A DNA stretch of 64,000 nt from Kosakonia sacchari (GCA_900109485.1 FOAY01000001.1:665955-729954), one strand, 5' to 3'; shown: positions 45,329 to 53,014, counted from the stretch's first letter. Notes: generated by a model from the letters alone, not told the origin. Numbers and translations are program-made.

Positions 45329-45423
45329 CAGGGCGAAAGCGGTGTGAAGTGGGGAGGGGCGGCCTGAAACAGTGCAGGTATGATCTGGCGCGCAGGCCGC
45401 CGTTACCGGCGAGTTTCCGGCCG

Positions 45424-45609
45424 CTATTCTGCCTGGTAAAAAATGTCTCTTTCCTGCGCGGTCGCGCTTTCGCTTTCCGCCATGTCAGCAATCAGCCACA
45501 GCGCCATTTCCAGCTCTTCCTTTTTGCAATGGTGGAGCAGAGACAACTCGGCAATAAACCTTACGCACGCCCATTTCCGCTGAGCGCGTTCATTCCGTTC
45601 AGACACCAT
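45424..45609 (-). CDS. LexA-controlled 61-residue protein, candidate antirepressor
   Basis: 61 residues from ATG at 45609 (GAGGGG five bases upstream); an in-frame ATG at 45621 lacks a ribosome site. Charged, entirely helical: N-terminal SERNERAQRKWACVRF, then a KKEELEMALWLIADMA helix and an acidic end. No signal or membrane segment. A near-consensus LexA box sits 20 bp upstream. It lies between the replication gene and the tail genes, comparable to tum of phage 186, whose product inactivates CI after DNA damage. I do not recognise the family; the antirepressor role is inference from context. Confidence 0.7.
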   Translation of the reverse strand: MVSERNERAQRKWACVRFIAELSLLHHCKKEELEMALWLIADMAESESATAQERDIFYQAE

Positions 45610-45629
45610 GAATCCCCTCATGAGTTCTT

Positions 45630-45649
45630 TACTGTATATTTGTACAGTA
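45630..45649 (-). promoter_or_regulatory. LexA box upstream of the 61-residue gene
   Basis: TACTGTATATTTGTACAGTA on the + strand; differs from consensus only in the two central-right bases. Directs SOS induction of the gene at 45609-45424. Confidence 0.93.
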
Positions 45650-45680
45650 TCATAGGCCGTTTATTAATGGGAAGCGAAAA

Positions 45681-47654
45681 TTATTTCACCGCATCACTAT
45701 GTTGCTGAAAAAGAAAACCATTATTCTGCTTCACCCACGCGTTGGGCACGGGTTTTCCTGGCAATGCCGGGTTGTCGGGCGGTGGATCGCTACAGCGGCT
45801 GGTGGGCCAGCGCGTACAGTTATTGACAGAACTCCAAGAGGGCGCAGGCGCGCCCTGAAGGTCAACCTCCGTTCGCTTCGGCACAATTTTCCATTTTTTC
45901 AGCCGCGTCAGCACCGGCGAACCGGTACCGACCTGCGTGTCATACACCCCGCGAATACGTACCGTGGTTTCGCCGTACTGGTTAAATTCTTCATCCGGTG
46001 CATACAGCGTGCGCACCTGCAAATCATCGCGACGAACAAACGGCCCGCCCTGCGCATTGACGTAACCAGCCCAGTCCCCGGCATCGGCGGCATCGTGAAC
46101 CAGTGCGAATTCCACGCTTAAGCCGCGTGCTGTTTCGCCATCGGCCATTTTTCTCAGCTCGCGATACACCGTCACCGGCGCGCCGCCAACAAACTGAAAC
46201 TGGCGGATACGCCAGCGCGCCGCCCAGGCGGAAACGGCACAGGCCGTCTCCTGCAACGGTGAGCCGCTCTCGTTATCGCGCTCGCCTTCCAGCGCATAAC
46301 CATCGATATTCTTGGCGATATACTTCGCCACATAACCGGTGGCGCTGCCTTTTTGCTCATCGATCGCCTCGGCGTGAAAGCGCGCGCGCTTCGCCTTATC
46401 GCTGCGCAACTCGTGGTTATCCTCTTCGCGGGCATAGTCGCCGAGGATTTCGCGCACGTGGCTGACATCCTGCGGTTGCATAAACAGCAGCAGATGCCAG
46501 TGCGGCGTGCCATCGTGATGCGGCTCAGCCACGCGAATGCCGAAAATGCGCAGCCCGTTACGATGCAGCCTGGCGCGGATCCGCGCCCACAGCCGGGTGA
46601 AATAGCCCTGCGTCTGCGCAGGGCTGGCGCCGTTCCACTTATGATTGCGGTAGCCGGCGCGGGTGGTGGCGTGCCAGGCTGACGGTGCGGTCAGGGTATA
46701 AAATTCGCCGACATAACCCAGCGACTGACAAATCGTTTCAAAGCCGCGAATGCGCGTCATCAGCTCGCAGCGGCGAATCGCCGGGTTGGCGACCGAGCCG
46801 TCATGTTTATCAATCAGGCTGATGCGGTTCCCTTCCTCATCTTCCAGCTCCATGCTGTTGAGAAACTCGCGGTTACGGCGCTTCTGCTCGCGCCAGGCGC
46901 TGACGCAATCGTCGCTGGCGTAGGGGCGTTTTTTCTTGCTGACGTTACCGAGCGCAATCTGTAAATGTTCGCGCCACTGAGCGGCGATGCGACGCAGATG
47001 GCCGCGCCACCACACTTCGCTAAACAGGCGGATCACCGCCGGGGCAATCTCATCAGCGCAGGCCACTTTACGGGTGACCCGCTGCCAGTGCGGCGGCGTG
47101 ACGTTAAATTGCAGCGCAATCATTCCGGCGTGCAGATACCAGCGGTGCAGGGTTTTCAGCTCTGCCGCTTCCGCGCTGTCGATGTTTGCCAGTTCGCCGC
47201 GAATAAAATGCGCGATATCGGTCGCCAGCCGGTCAATCGCGCTTTTCGCCAGGTCCGGCAATTGGTTGTAGCGTGCCAGCAGCGCCAGCAGACGACTCGC
47301 CAGATCCTGCTGGATGGCGGTATCAAAATGGCCATTGAATACGGCTCTGGAGAGACGCGAGCTAAGCGGTTTGTGCTGGTAGCGCTGCGCCACCGCGTTT
47401 AGCCGTGGGATAGCGCGGTGAAAGAAGTGGCAGAGAAAGGCGTTGGCCCGCGCCGCGCCGTGCGCCTGTTCCAGCGCATCGATACGGCGGGTGACCGGAA
47501 AGCGGATGCACTCCGGTTGCAGCGCCAGCGCGTGGCGCGCCTGCTGCACCGCCGCAAAATGTCGGTTGCGGCGGTGCAGTTCCGCGTGGGTGGGATACGG
47601 GCTGGCGATCGCTGAACGCGGCGCGTTCCACGGATAAGCCCACGAGATCGCCAA
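45681..47654 (-). CDS. A: Replication initiator endonuclease gpA (P2 family, HUH)
   Basis: 657 residues. AYPWNAPRSAIASPYP start, HUH motif in DGTPHWHLLLFM (about 380-390) and catalytic tyrosines in GYVAKYIAKNIDGYA (Tyr-x3-Tyr, about 445-455). P2 A nicks ori inside its own gene and starts rolling-circle replication. The frame opens with TTG directly behind the upstream gene's TAA (TAATTGG), and no later ATG precedes the conserved region, so TTG is the likely start. Keeping an intact A is unusual for a capsid-less element. Confidence 0.93.
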   Translation of the reverse strand: MAISWAYPWNAPRSAIASPYPTHAELHRRNRHFAAVQQARHALALQPECIRFPVTRRIDALEQAHGAARANAFLCHFFHRAIPRLNAVAQRYQHKPLSSRLSRAVFNGHFDTAIQQDLASRLLALLARYNQLPDLAKSAIDRLATDIAHFIRGELANIDSAEAAELKTLHRWYLHAGMIALQFNVTPPHWQRVTRKVACADEIAPAVIRLFSEVWWRGHLRRIAAQWREHLQIALGNVSKKKRPYASDDCVSAWREQKRRNREFLNSMELEDEEGNRISLIDKHDGSVANPAIRRCELMTRIRGFETICQSLGYVGEFYTLTAPSAWHATTRAGYRNHKWNGASPAQTQGYFTRLWARIRARLHRNGLRIFGIRVAEPHHDGTPHWHLLLFMQPQDVSHVREILGDYAREEDNHELRSDKAKRARFHAEAIDEQKGSATGYVAKYIAKNIDGYALEGERDNESGSPLQETACAVSAWAARWRIRQFQFVGGAPVTVYRELRKMADGETARGLSVEFALVHDAADAGDWAGYVNAQGGPFVRRDDLQVRTLYAPDEEFNQYGETTVRIRGVYDTQVGTGSPVLTRLKKWKIVPKRTEVDLQGAPAPSWSSVNNCTRWPTSRCSDPPPDNPALPGKPVPNAWVKQNNGFLFQQHSDAVK

Positions 47655-47876
47655 TTAGCGCCTCCGGTAATGTTTATCTTTCAGTTCGGCGAGCTGCTGG
47701 CAACTGACGCAGCAGGTCACGCCGGGCAATGCCATCCGCCGGGCCTGGGGAATCGGCGCATCGCAGCATTCGCAGGTGAGGCGTGAGGGCAACAGCAGGC
47801 GGTTACGCGCCTGGCGGATATAGCGCTCGCGATCGTCCAGCTCACGCTGCTGAACGAGATCCATTTCATCGGCCAT
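47655..47876 (-). CDS. TraR/DksA-type zinc finger protein
   Basis: 73 residues: DLVQQRELDDRERYIRQARN then CECCDAPIPQARRMALPGVTCC (shown in part) VSCQ, a C4 zinc finger of the TraR/DksA family found in P2-like early operons (186 orf82 type). Such short proteins can modify RNA polymerase. Overlaps both neighbours. Confidence 0.92.
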   Translation of the reverse strand: MADEMDLVQQRELDDRERYIRQARNRLLLPSRLTCECCDAPIPQARRMALPGVTCCVSCQQLAELKDKHYRRR

Positions 47877-48103
47877 CAGTGCAGCTCCTGTGCCTGGTTA
47901 TCGATATGGCTGGCTTCCTGGCGCAGCAGCTCGGCGGCGTCGCACCACTCAAGACGCTGAGTGGCGATAAGCGCAGCCAGCACCTCCAGCCGCCCGGAAA
48001 TAACGCTGGCGCAGCGCAGACGTTCGTTGTTGCGGGCTTCTGCCAGCAGCAGCGCGATCTCTTCATGGCTGCGTACTGAATGGGGGTTAATATTTTTTCG
48101 CAT
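47876..48103 (-). CDS. DUF2732 family early protein
   Basis: 75 residues from ATG with AGGAGAAA eight bases upstream. HSHEEIALLLAEAR-type start (here VRSHEEIALLLAEARNNER) and AALIATQRLEWCDAAELLRQEA are features of the DUF2732 early genes of P2-like phages. Function unknown. Confidence 0.82.
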   Translation of the reverse strand: MRKNINPHSVRSHEEIALLLAEARNNERLRCASVISGRLEVLAALIATQRLEWCDAAELLRQEASHIDNQAQELH

Positions 48104-48171
48104 GGTATTTCTCCTGAAATTCGGGCAAAGGGAGGCCCGACGGGTTGACGTCATAGGTATGAAAAAAGGGG

Positions 48172-48510
48172 TTACAGCGGCATGGTGAGCCGTTTCGGAA
48201 ACAGGCTGACTACCGCGCGGAAATGGTTCATCGCGGCAATCAGCGCCCGCTTCTCCTCGAGCGTCAGCGCATCCGGATGAAGCGCCTGACGCGCCGTGGG
48301 TACTCTGGCGAGAAAGAAGATCGCCGCCAGCGCCCGGCTGTTCTCTTCAAAGTGTTCGTCCCGCTTGTCGCGCAGCTCGTCGATAAAGCGCGCCACCTCG
48401 CGCCAGCTATCGCCCCAGTAGCGGCCGCGGATTTCCGCGATATGGTTCAGCCCGCTCAGGCGTTCTCCGGCGTTGAGCGGAAGCGTTGCGGTGGGTGAGG
48501 TGATCGCCAT
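48172..48510 (-). CDS. DUF5347-like early protein
   Basis: 112 residues from ATG with AGGAGGCAAT directly upstream; an in-frame start at 48546 is less favoured. Contains GLNHIAEIRGRYWGDSWREVARFI and EKRALIAAMNHFRAVVSLFPKRL, which I associate with DUF5347 in enterobacterial P2-like prophages (from memory). Helical, cytoplasmic, unknown function. Confidence 0.8.
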   Translation of the reverse strand: MAITSPTATLPLNAGERLSGLNHIAEIRGRYWGDSWREVARFIDELRDKRDEHFEENSRALAAIFFLARVPTARQALHPDALTLEEKRALIAAMNHFRAVVSLFPKRLTMPL

Positions 48511-48534
48511 ATTGCCTCCTGTTTGATTCTGAGC

Positions 48535-48547
48535 TTGCAAAAGCAAA
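48535..48547. promoter_or_regulatory. Operator-like TTGC-AAAA-GCAA, flanking the lysogeny switch
   Basis: TTGCAAAAGCAAA resembles the operator half TTGCAAATGCAA at the ogr promoter, about 460 bp from the switch operator. Weak single-site evidence. Confidence 0.3.
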
Positions 48548-48548
48548 T

Positions 48549-48926
48549 TCAGCTAAACGAGGTGCCGGAACGACGGTCGAGATAACGACAGTCGATCGCC
48601 TGCTGGGTTAATTTGTCGCGCCAGGCCTGCACATTGATCAGCGTACGGCTGCGTTTACCGGCGTTTTCCGCGCTCGAATAGTCGCGGGTCGGAGCCTTCA
48701 GCAGAATGCCTTCGTCGAGCCATTGCCAGACCAGACGCTCGCTGATACCGCGCATGGCGGCGAAATCCCGCACCGTCATGGCATCGGACATCGCCGAGCG
48801 GATCAGGGTTTGCAATGTCGGGAGAAGGGCGGAGACCAGCTCATCCATCTGCCCATGGGTGAAATTCCTGGATTGCATTTGAGAGCCAGATAACGGATGC
48901 GACGGCGTTGATTTTGCATCTGACAT
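48549..48926 (-). CDS. cox: Cox-like excisionase/repressor
   Basis: 125 residues with MTVRDFAAMRGISERLVWQW (winged helix-turn-helix) and a C-terminal LINVQAWRDKLTQQAIDCRYL, as in P2-like Cox proteins. P2 Cox is an excisionase and represses the lysogenic promoter. It is longer at the N-terminus than P2 Cox (91), so an internal ATG at 48875 is possible. First gene of the early operon, divergent from cI. Confidence 0.85.
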   Translation of the reverse strand: MSDAKSTPSHPLSGSQMQSRNFTHGQMDELVSALLPTLQTLIRSAMSDAMTVRDFAAMRGISERLVWQWLDEGILLKAPTRDYSSAENAGKRSRTLINVQAWRDKLTQQAIDCRYLDRRSGTSFS

Positions 48927-48962
48927 ATCGCATTATCTCCTGTTGTTTGAAATGTACTGCAC

Positions 48963-48990
48963 TGCTGTGCATTTTGGTCGATGCACAGCA
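48963..48990. repeat. Inverted repeat in the cox-cI intergenic region
   Basis: TGCTGTGCAT - 8 bases - ATGCACAGCA, perfect 10-bp arms. Candidate Cox or second repressor operator next to the CI-type site. Confidence 0.6.
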
Positions 48991-49022
48991 ATATAAATCG
49001 CAAATGCGATTGTGTAAATCGC
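48991..49022. promoter_or_regulatory. cox (early) promoter overlapped by composite operator
   Basis: On the - strand TTTACA (49018-49013), 16 bp, TTATAT (48996-48991). On the + strand AATCGC-AAAT-GCGATT (48996-49011) is followed by TGTAAATCGC (49013-49022). The pair GCAAATGC ... TGTAAATCGC recurs at the ogr promoter with one base difference in spacing. Confidence 0.65.
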
Positions 49023-49041
49023 TTTTTTGATGTTGGTGAAC

Positions 49042-49890
49042 ATGAGTGATAACAAAATGAGTGTTCAGGATGTGATCGAGCGTATTGCTGCGTCCTATTC
49101 TGTCTCCAGCCAGAAAGCGCTCGCCGAAGCACTGGATGTCCCGGCGAACAATATCAGTAGCTGGATCCAGCGCGACAGCGTGCCCTATAAGGCGGTGGTC
49201 AAATGCGCGCTGGATACCGGCGCAGATTTGCACTGGCTGGTAAACGGTGAATTTGCAAATGCAAAATCAGCGGATAAGCCGCTGCCGAAAGGCAAGGCGC
49301 TGTACGATGAGATTTTATCGACCGGCGGGCGCCCGGTGCTGCGCCGCATCCTCGACGCGTATGGTTTCCAGATGCAAAAAGATCTCGGCGACCTGCTCGA
49401 TATCTCCTCCGGGACCATCAGCACCTGGGTGCGGCGTGAGTTTTTCCCCGGCGATGTAGTGGTGACCTGCGCGCTGGATACCGGCGTTTCGCTGAACTGG
49501 CTGGCGACCGGGAAAGGCGAAATGTACCCGGCTCCGGCTCCTGCGGCGCAAGGTGATGCTGTGCTGAGCATTCCGAAATTCCGTCTGGAATCCGGCGAGC
49601 TGAAAGAGGCGGGCGTCTGGGCGCTGGATCGCAGCCTTGCGCCGTCATCGACGGAAGGGCTGAATTTTATCGAGGGGCTGAATGCGGCCTGGCTGGTCGA
49701 TACCTCGGCGCAGAAAATTGGTAACGGACGCTGGTTTATCAGTATCGACGATGCGCTGGATGTGTTTGATGTGGTGCGTCTGCCGGGCGGCAAAGTCCGC
49801 CTGACGAATAACGCGGTCGATTTCGAGTGTGGCGTGACTGAGATTGCGCCGTTCGGCGTGGTGGTTTTCACGCTGGAAAAACATGTGTAA
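49042..49890 (+). CDS. cI: CI-type lysogeny repressor with duplicated N-terminal domain
   Basis: 282 residues from ATG at 49042 (49030 possible). Two consecutive phage 186 CI-type DNA-binding domains: about residues 8-70 (DVIERIAASYSVSSQKALAE, CALDTGADLHWLVNGE) and about 101-161 (RILDAYGFQMQKDLGDLLDI, CALDTGVSLNWLATGKGE). 186 CI (192 residues) has one. The C-terminal ~105 residues are the oligomerisation domain (DDALDVFDVVRLPGGKVRL). A 19-base DNA repeat (49204-49222 and 49468-49486) marks the duplication. It should repress cox and ogr promoters. Confidence 0.9.
   Translation: MSDNKMSVQDVIERIAASYSVSSQKALAEALDVPANNISSWIQRDSVPYKAVVKCALDTGADLHWLVNGEFANAKSADKPLPKGKALYDEILSTGGRPVLRRILDAYGFQMQKDLGDLLDISSGTISTWVRREFFPGDVVVTCALDTGVSLNWLATGKGEMYPAPAPAAQGDAVLSIPKFRLESGELKEAGVWALDRSLAPSSTEGLNFIEGLNAAWLVDTSAQKIGNGRWFISIDDALDVFDVVRLPGGKVRLTNNAVDFECGVTEIAPFGVVVFTLEKHV
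49253..49264. promoter_or_regulatory. Operator-like TTGCAAATGCAA inside cI
   Basis: Identical to the 12-base element at the ogr promoter (31430-31441), about 250 bp from the switch operator, on the side corresponding to a 186 CI flanking site. Confidence 0.4.
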
Positions 49891-49896
49891 GCGGCA

Positions 49897-50946
49897 ATGA
49901 CGGTCAGCAAACAGAAAAACGGCAAGTGGCTGTGCGAGCTGTACCCGCAGGGACGGGAAGGGCGGCGCATTCGTCGGCAGTTTAATACCAAAGGCGAGGC
50001 CGAAGCGTTTGAATCCTGGACGAAACAGGAGGCGCAGGAGAAGCCGTGGCTGGGCGAGAAAGAGGATCGCCGACGTTTAAGCGAGCTGATTGCGCTGTGG
50101 TTTAAGCTGCATGGCCAGTCGCTGGCGGCGGGCAAGTCGCGGATGGCGAAGCTGGAGATTGTCTGTCGCGGGCTGGGCGATCCGGTCGCTTCGCGCCTGA
50201 CCGCCAAAGCCTGGGCGCACTATCGCGATCAGCGGCTGAGCGGCGAAATCGATAACGGTTACACGCCGGACAAAGCAAAGTGGAAGGTGAAACCGGTGAC
50301 GGTCAACCGCGAGCAGCAATATCTGAGCGCGGTGTTTAACGAACTGCGGCGGCTGGGTGAATGGTCGCTGCCAAATCCGATTGAAAACGTGCGTATTTTT
50401 CGCGAAAAAGAGCGAGAAATGACGTGGCTGACGCAGCCGCAAATCATCACCCTGCTGGCGGCCTGCGAACGCTACGGGCACGCCGATTTAACGCGGGTGG
50501 TGAAAATTTGCCTCGCCACCGGCGCGCGCTGGCGCGAGGCGGAAAACCTCAATCGTGCGCAGCTTGTGGCGAATAAAATCACCTTTATCAAAACCAAAGG
50601 CGGGCGCAACCGGACGGTGCCGATCCCGCCGTGGCTTTTTGACGAGCTGTCGCCGCTGCAAGGGCAGATGTTCCAGCCCTGCTATGGGGAATTCAGCAAA
50701 ATGCTGGCCACCACCGATATCGCGCTGGCCGAAGGGCAGAAAACCCACGTATTGCGCCACACTTTCGCCGCGCACTTTATGACCAATGGCGGCAATATTC
50801 TCGTGCTGCAACGCATTCTTGGCCATGCCAATATCCGTGAAACCATGCGCTATGCCCACTTTGCGCCCGATCATCTTGAAGAGGCGGTGATGCTCAACCC
50901 GCTGTCGCAGCTTAATGGCGGCAAAATGGCGGCGGATGTTGCATAA
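49897..50946 (+). CDS. int: P2-type tyrosine integrase
   Basis: 349 residues, complete. Arm-binding N-terminus (KWLCELYPQGREGRRIRRQFNTKGEA), core-binding region (about 60-170), and catalytic domain with Arg in LATGARWREAENL, HVLRHTFAAHF (His-x2-Arg), GHANIRETMRYAHF (His and nucleophile Tyr). Last gene on the right, reading towards the right junction, as in P2-like prophages. It lies six bases after cI. Confidence 0.96.
   Translation: MTVSKQKNGKWLCELYPQGREGRRIRRQFNTKGEAEAFESWTKQEAQEKPWLGEKEDRRRLSELIALWFKLHGQSLAAGKSRMAKLEIVCRGLGDPVASRLTAKAWAHYRDQRLSGEIDNGYTPDKAKWKVKPVTVNREQQYLSAVFNELRRLGEWSLPNPIENVRIFREKEREMTWLTQPQIITLLAACERYGHADLTRVVKICLATGARWREAENLNRAQLVANKITFIKTKGGRNRTVPIPPWLFDELSPLQGQMFQPCYGEFSKMLATTDIALAEGQKTHVLRHTFAAHFMTNGGNILVLQRILGHANIRETMRYAHFAPDHLEEAVMLNPLSQLNGGKMAADVA
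50915..50933. repeat. Candidate right attachment-site repeat of the P2-like element
   Basis: ATGGCGGCAAAATGGCGGC, 18/19 identical to 31114-31132. It lies in the last codons of int, so integration would have rebuilt the integrase C-terminus. Confidence 0.35.
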
Positions 50947-51135
50947 CGCTGCAATTCGCTGCATGAAAAAGGGTTTTATACGCTGATAAACAAGGGTAAA
51001 TCGTTGAATGCGGCGAGTGGCGGCAAAAGCGTCTTAACTAACTTTTTTTGCTGCGTTTACCTTTTCTTTTTCGAAATAATTTAACCTGCCGGTGATGATT
51101 AATTTACAATGCCGCCTTGATCGGGAGGAGATGCG

Positions 51136-51546
51136 GTGAAGAACGCTTTTCATCAATGGGCAGCAAAACGCTCAGCCACATGGCTGGCGCTGTTTGCGAT
51201 CCTGCTGATCGTCGTCGCCCCGCTGATTTCCGTCTCCCTGCAACACGATCCGATGAGTGCTATGCCGGGTATGCATCATGAGATGAGCATGCCGATGCAT
51301 CATGAGATGTCATCTCAGCCGGAAACGCACCCGCCAACTTCCCTGCCTGTTGATCACGCTGAAGCCTGTGGCTACTGCGTCTTGCTGGCACATGTGCCTG
51401 GCCTGATCCTGCTGGTTGCGCTGCTGCTGATGGGGCGTGCATTGCGCATTCGCCTGAAGCCCGCTCGCCCGCTGATCAGACACTGGCACTTCTTCCCCTG
51501 GCTTTGCCCTGACACCCGCGCGCCGCCGCTTTTCTGCTTTTCCTGA
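51136..51546 (+). CDS. DUF2946 family membrane protein, His/Met-rich
   Basis: 136 residues from GTG with GGAGGAG upstream. One transmembrane segment near the N-terminus (about 15-33), then a His/Met-rich periplasmic stretch (HDPMSAMPGMHHEMSMPMHH, about 38-57), the DUF2946 motif HAEACGYC (about 73-80) and a second hydrophobic segment (about 84-105). His/Met-rich clusters bind copper in other proteins, so copper or another soft metal is a plausible ligand. Co-directional with the PepSY gene 62 bp downstream. Confidence 0.83.
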   Translation: MKNAFHQWAAKRSATWLALFAILLIVVAPLISVSLQHDPMSAMPGMHHEMSMPMHHEMSSQPETHPPTSLPVDHAEACGYCVLLAHVPGLILLVALLLMGRALRIRLKPARPLIRHWHFFPWLCPDTRAPPLFCFS

Positions 51547-51608
51547 CATGTATAAAAGGCCGTTCGCCCCTGCGTAACGGCACGCGTTGACTATTCCTGA
51601 GGAAAAGT

Positions 51609-52973
51609 ATGACTTCCTGCACCCTGCGTGCGGCGTGGCTGAATTTGCTGCGACGCCTGCACTTTTATATTGGCCTGTTTGTCGGGCCTTTTATCTTCAT
51701 TGCGGCCCTGAGCGGCACGCTGTATGTGGCGACGCCACAACTGGAAAATGTTCTCTACAGCGATGCGCTGTACGGTGTGTCCTCCGGTACGCGCCAGCCG
51801 CTTGCTGAGCAGATTGCTGTTGCTGAGCAGGTGACCGGCGGCCACCTGCGTCTGCATGCTGTGCGGCCAGGCCTTGCCGACAACGCCACTACGCGCGTGA
51901 TGTTTGCCGATCCGCAACTTGGCGTGTCGGAAAACCGCGCCATCTTTATCGATCCCGTGACGTTACAGGTGAAGGGCGATATGACGGTGTACGGCACCAG
52001 CGGTATTTTGCCGCTGCGCCAGTGGATCGACTATTTTCACCGCTCGCTGCTGCTGGGCGATGCGGGCCGCCTCTACAGCGAGCTTGCCGCTTCATGGATG
52101 TGGGTGGCGGCGCTGGGCGGTATTGCACTGTGGTTTTTCACGCGCCCGAAACGGCGGATAAATAACGCGGTGCAAAATCATCGCCGCCTGCATGTGGTGC
52201 TCGGCTGGAGCCTGCTGGTCGGTATGCTGCTGTTTTCCGCCACCGGTCTGACATGGTCGCAGTGGGCGGGCGGCAACGTCGATAGCCTGCGGGCGGCTTT
52301 CGGCTGGATGACGCCGCAGGTCAACACGCAGCTTGATGGCGCAGCGATGGCGACCGATCCGCATGCGGAACATCATCAACATCATGCGGGCATGAACATG
52401 CCGGAAATGGCGCTGGATTGGGTGCAATTCGATGATGTGTTGCGGGCTGCCCGGCGGGCCGGAATTGCTGCCAGCAAGCTGGAGATCCGCCCGCCGCGTA
52501 GCATGGATAAAGCGTGGACGGTGACAGAAATCGATCGCGGCTGGCCAACGCAGGTCGATGCGGTAGCGATTAATGGCAGCACGCTGGCGGTGGTTGACCG
52601 CACGCGGTTTGCCGACTTCCCGCTAATGGCGAAACTGACGCGCTGGGGCGTCGATTTTCATATGGGCGTGTTGTTTGGCCTTGCGAACCAGTTATTACTG
52701 ATCCTTTTTGGCACTGCGCTGTGCGTGATGATCGTGGTTGGCTACCGATTGTGGTGGATTCGCCGACCGGCAGGCGCTGCGGTGAATCCGGCTGCAACCT
52801 TGCTTTCTTGCTGGCTGAGTTTAAGCCGGGCGGGGCGTTTTGGTACGCTGGTTATCGCGCTGCTGCTGGGGATCATGTTGCCGGTGATGGGCGGCAGTTT
52901 GCTGCTGTTTATACTGATTGATGCACTGCGCTGGAAACGTGCCGCGCAGCGTTCAGCCAGCGCGCAGGCATAA
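51609..52973 (+). CDS. PepSY-associated membrane protein (PiuB/DUF3649-type reductase-like)
   Basis: 454 residues with about six membrane helices (near 20-42, 155-176, 195-218, 360-388, 400-420, 425-445) and PepSY domains between. Conserved RRLHFYIGLFVGPF start and RRLHVVLGW. A His/Met-rich insert (HAEHHQHHAGMNMPEM, about 257-272) matches the style of the upstream protein. Family members are predicted to reduce metals or siderophores in the inner membrane. No Fur box recognised. Confidence 0.88.
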   Translation: MTSCTLRAAWLNLLRRLHFYIGLFVGPFIFIAALSGTLYVATPQLENVLYSDALYGVSSGTRQPLAEQIAVAEQVTGGHLRLHAVRPGLADNATTRVMFADPQLGVSENRAIFIDPVTLQVKGDMTVYGTSGILPLRQWIDYFHRSLLLGDAGRLYSELAASWMWVAALGGIALWFFTRPKRRINNAVQNHRRLHVVLGWSLLVGMLLFSATGLTWSQWAGGNVDSLRAAFGWMTPQVNTQLDGAAMATDPHAEHHQHHAGMNMPEMALDWVQFDDVLRAARRAGIAASKLEIRPPRSMDKAWTVTEIDRGWPTQVDAVAINGSTLAVVDRTRFADFPLMAKLTRWGVDFHMGVLFGLANQLLLILFGTALCVMIVVGYRLWWIRRPAGAAVNPAATLLSCWLSLSRAGRFGTLVIALLLGIMLPVMGGSLLLFILIDALRWKRAAQRSASAQA

Positions 52974-52980
52974 GCAAAAT

Positions 52981-53014
52981 GCGCTGAGTGTAAATTTATA
53001 ATTACACTCAGCGC
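52981..53014. promoter_or_regulatory. Palindrome containing TyrR box 1 upstream of aroF
   Basis: Perfect 13-bp arms (GCGCTGAGTGTAA and complement) with an 8-base loop. The centre is TGTAAATTTATAATTACA (52989-53006), a TyrR box close to the E. coli aroF box 1. The hairpin may also end the PepSY transcript. Confidence 0.7.

Noticed and set aside
49185..50207. 340-codon open frame antisense to cI and int
   Set aside because: Ser/Arg/Pro-rich shadow; cI and int are both coherent on the + strand.
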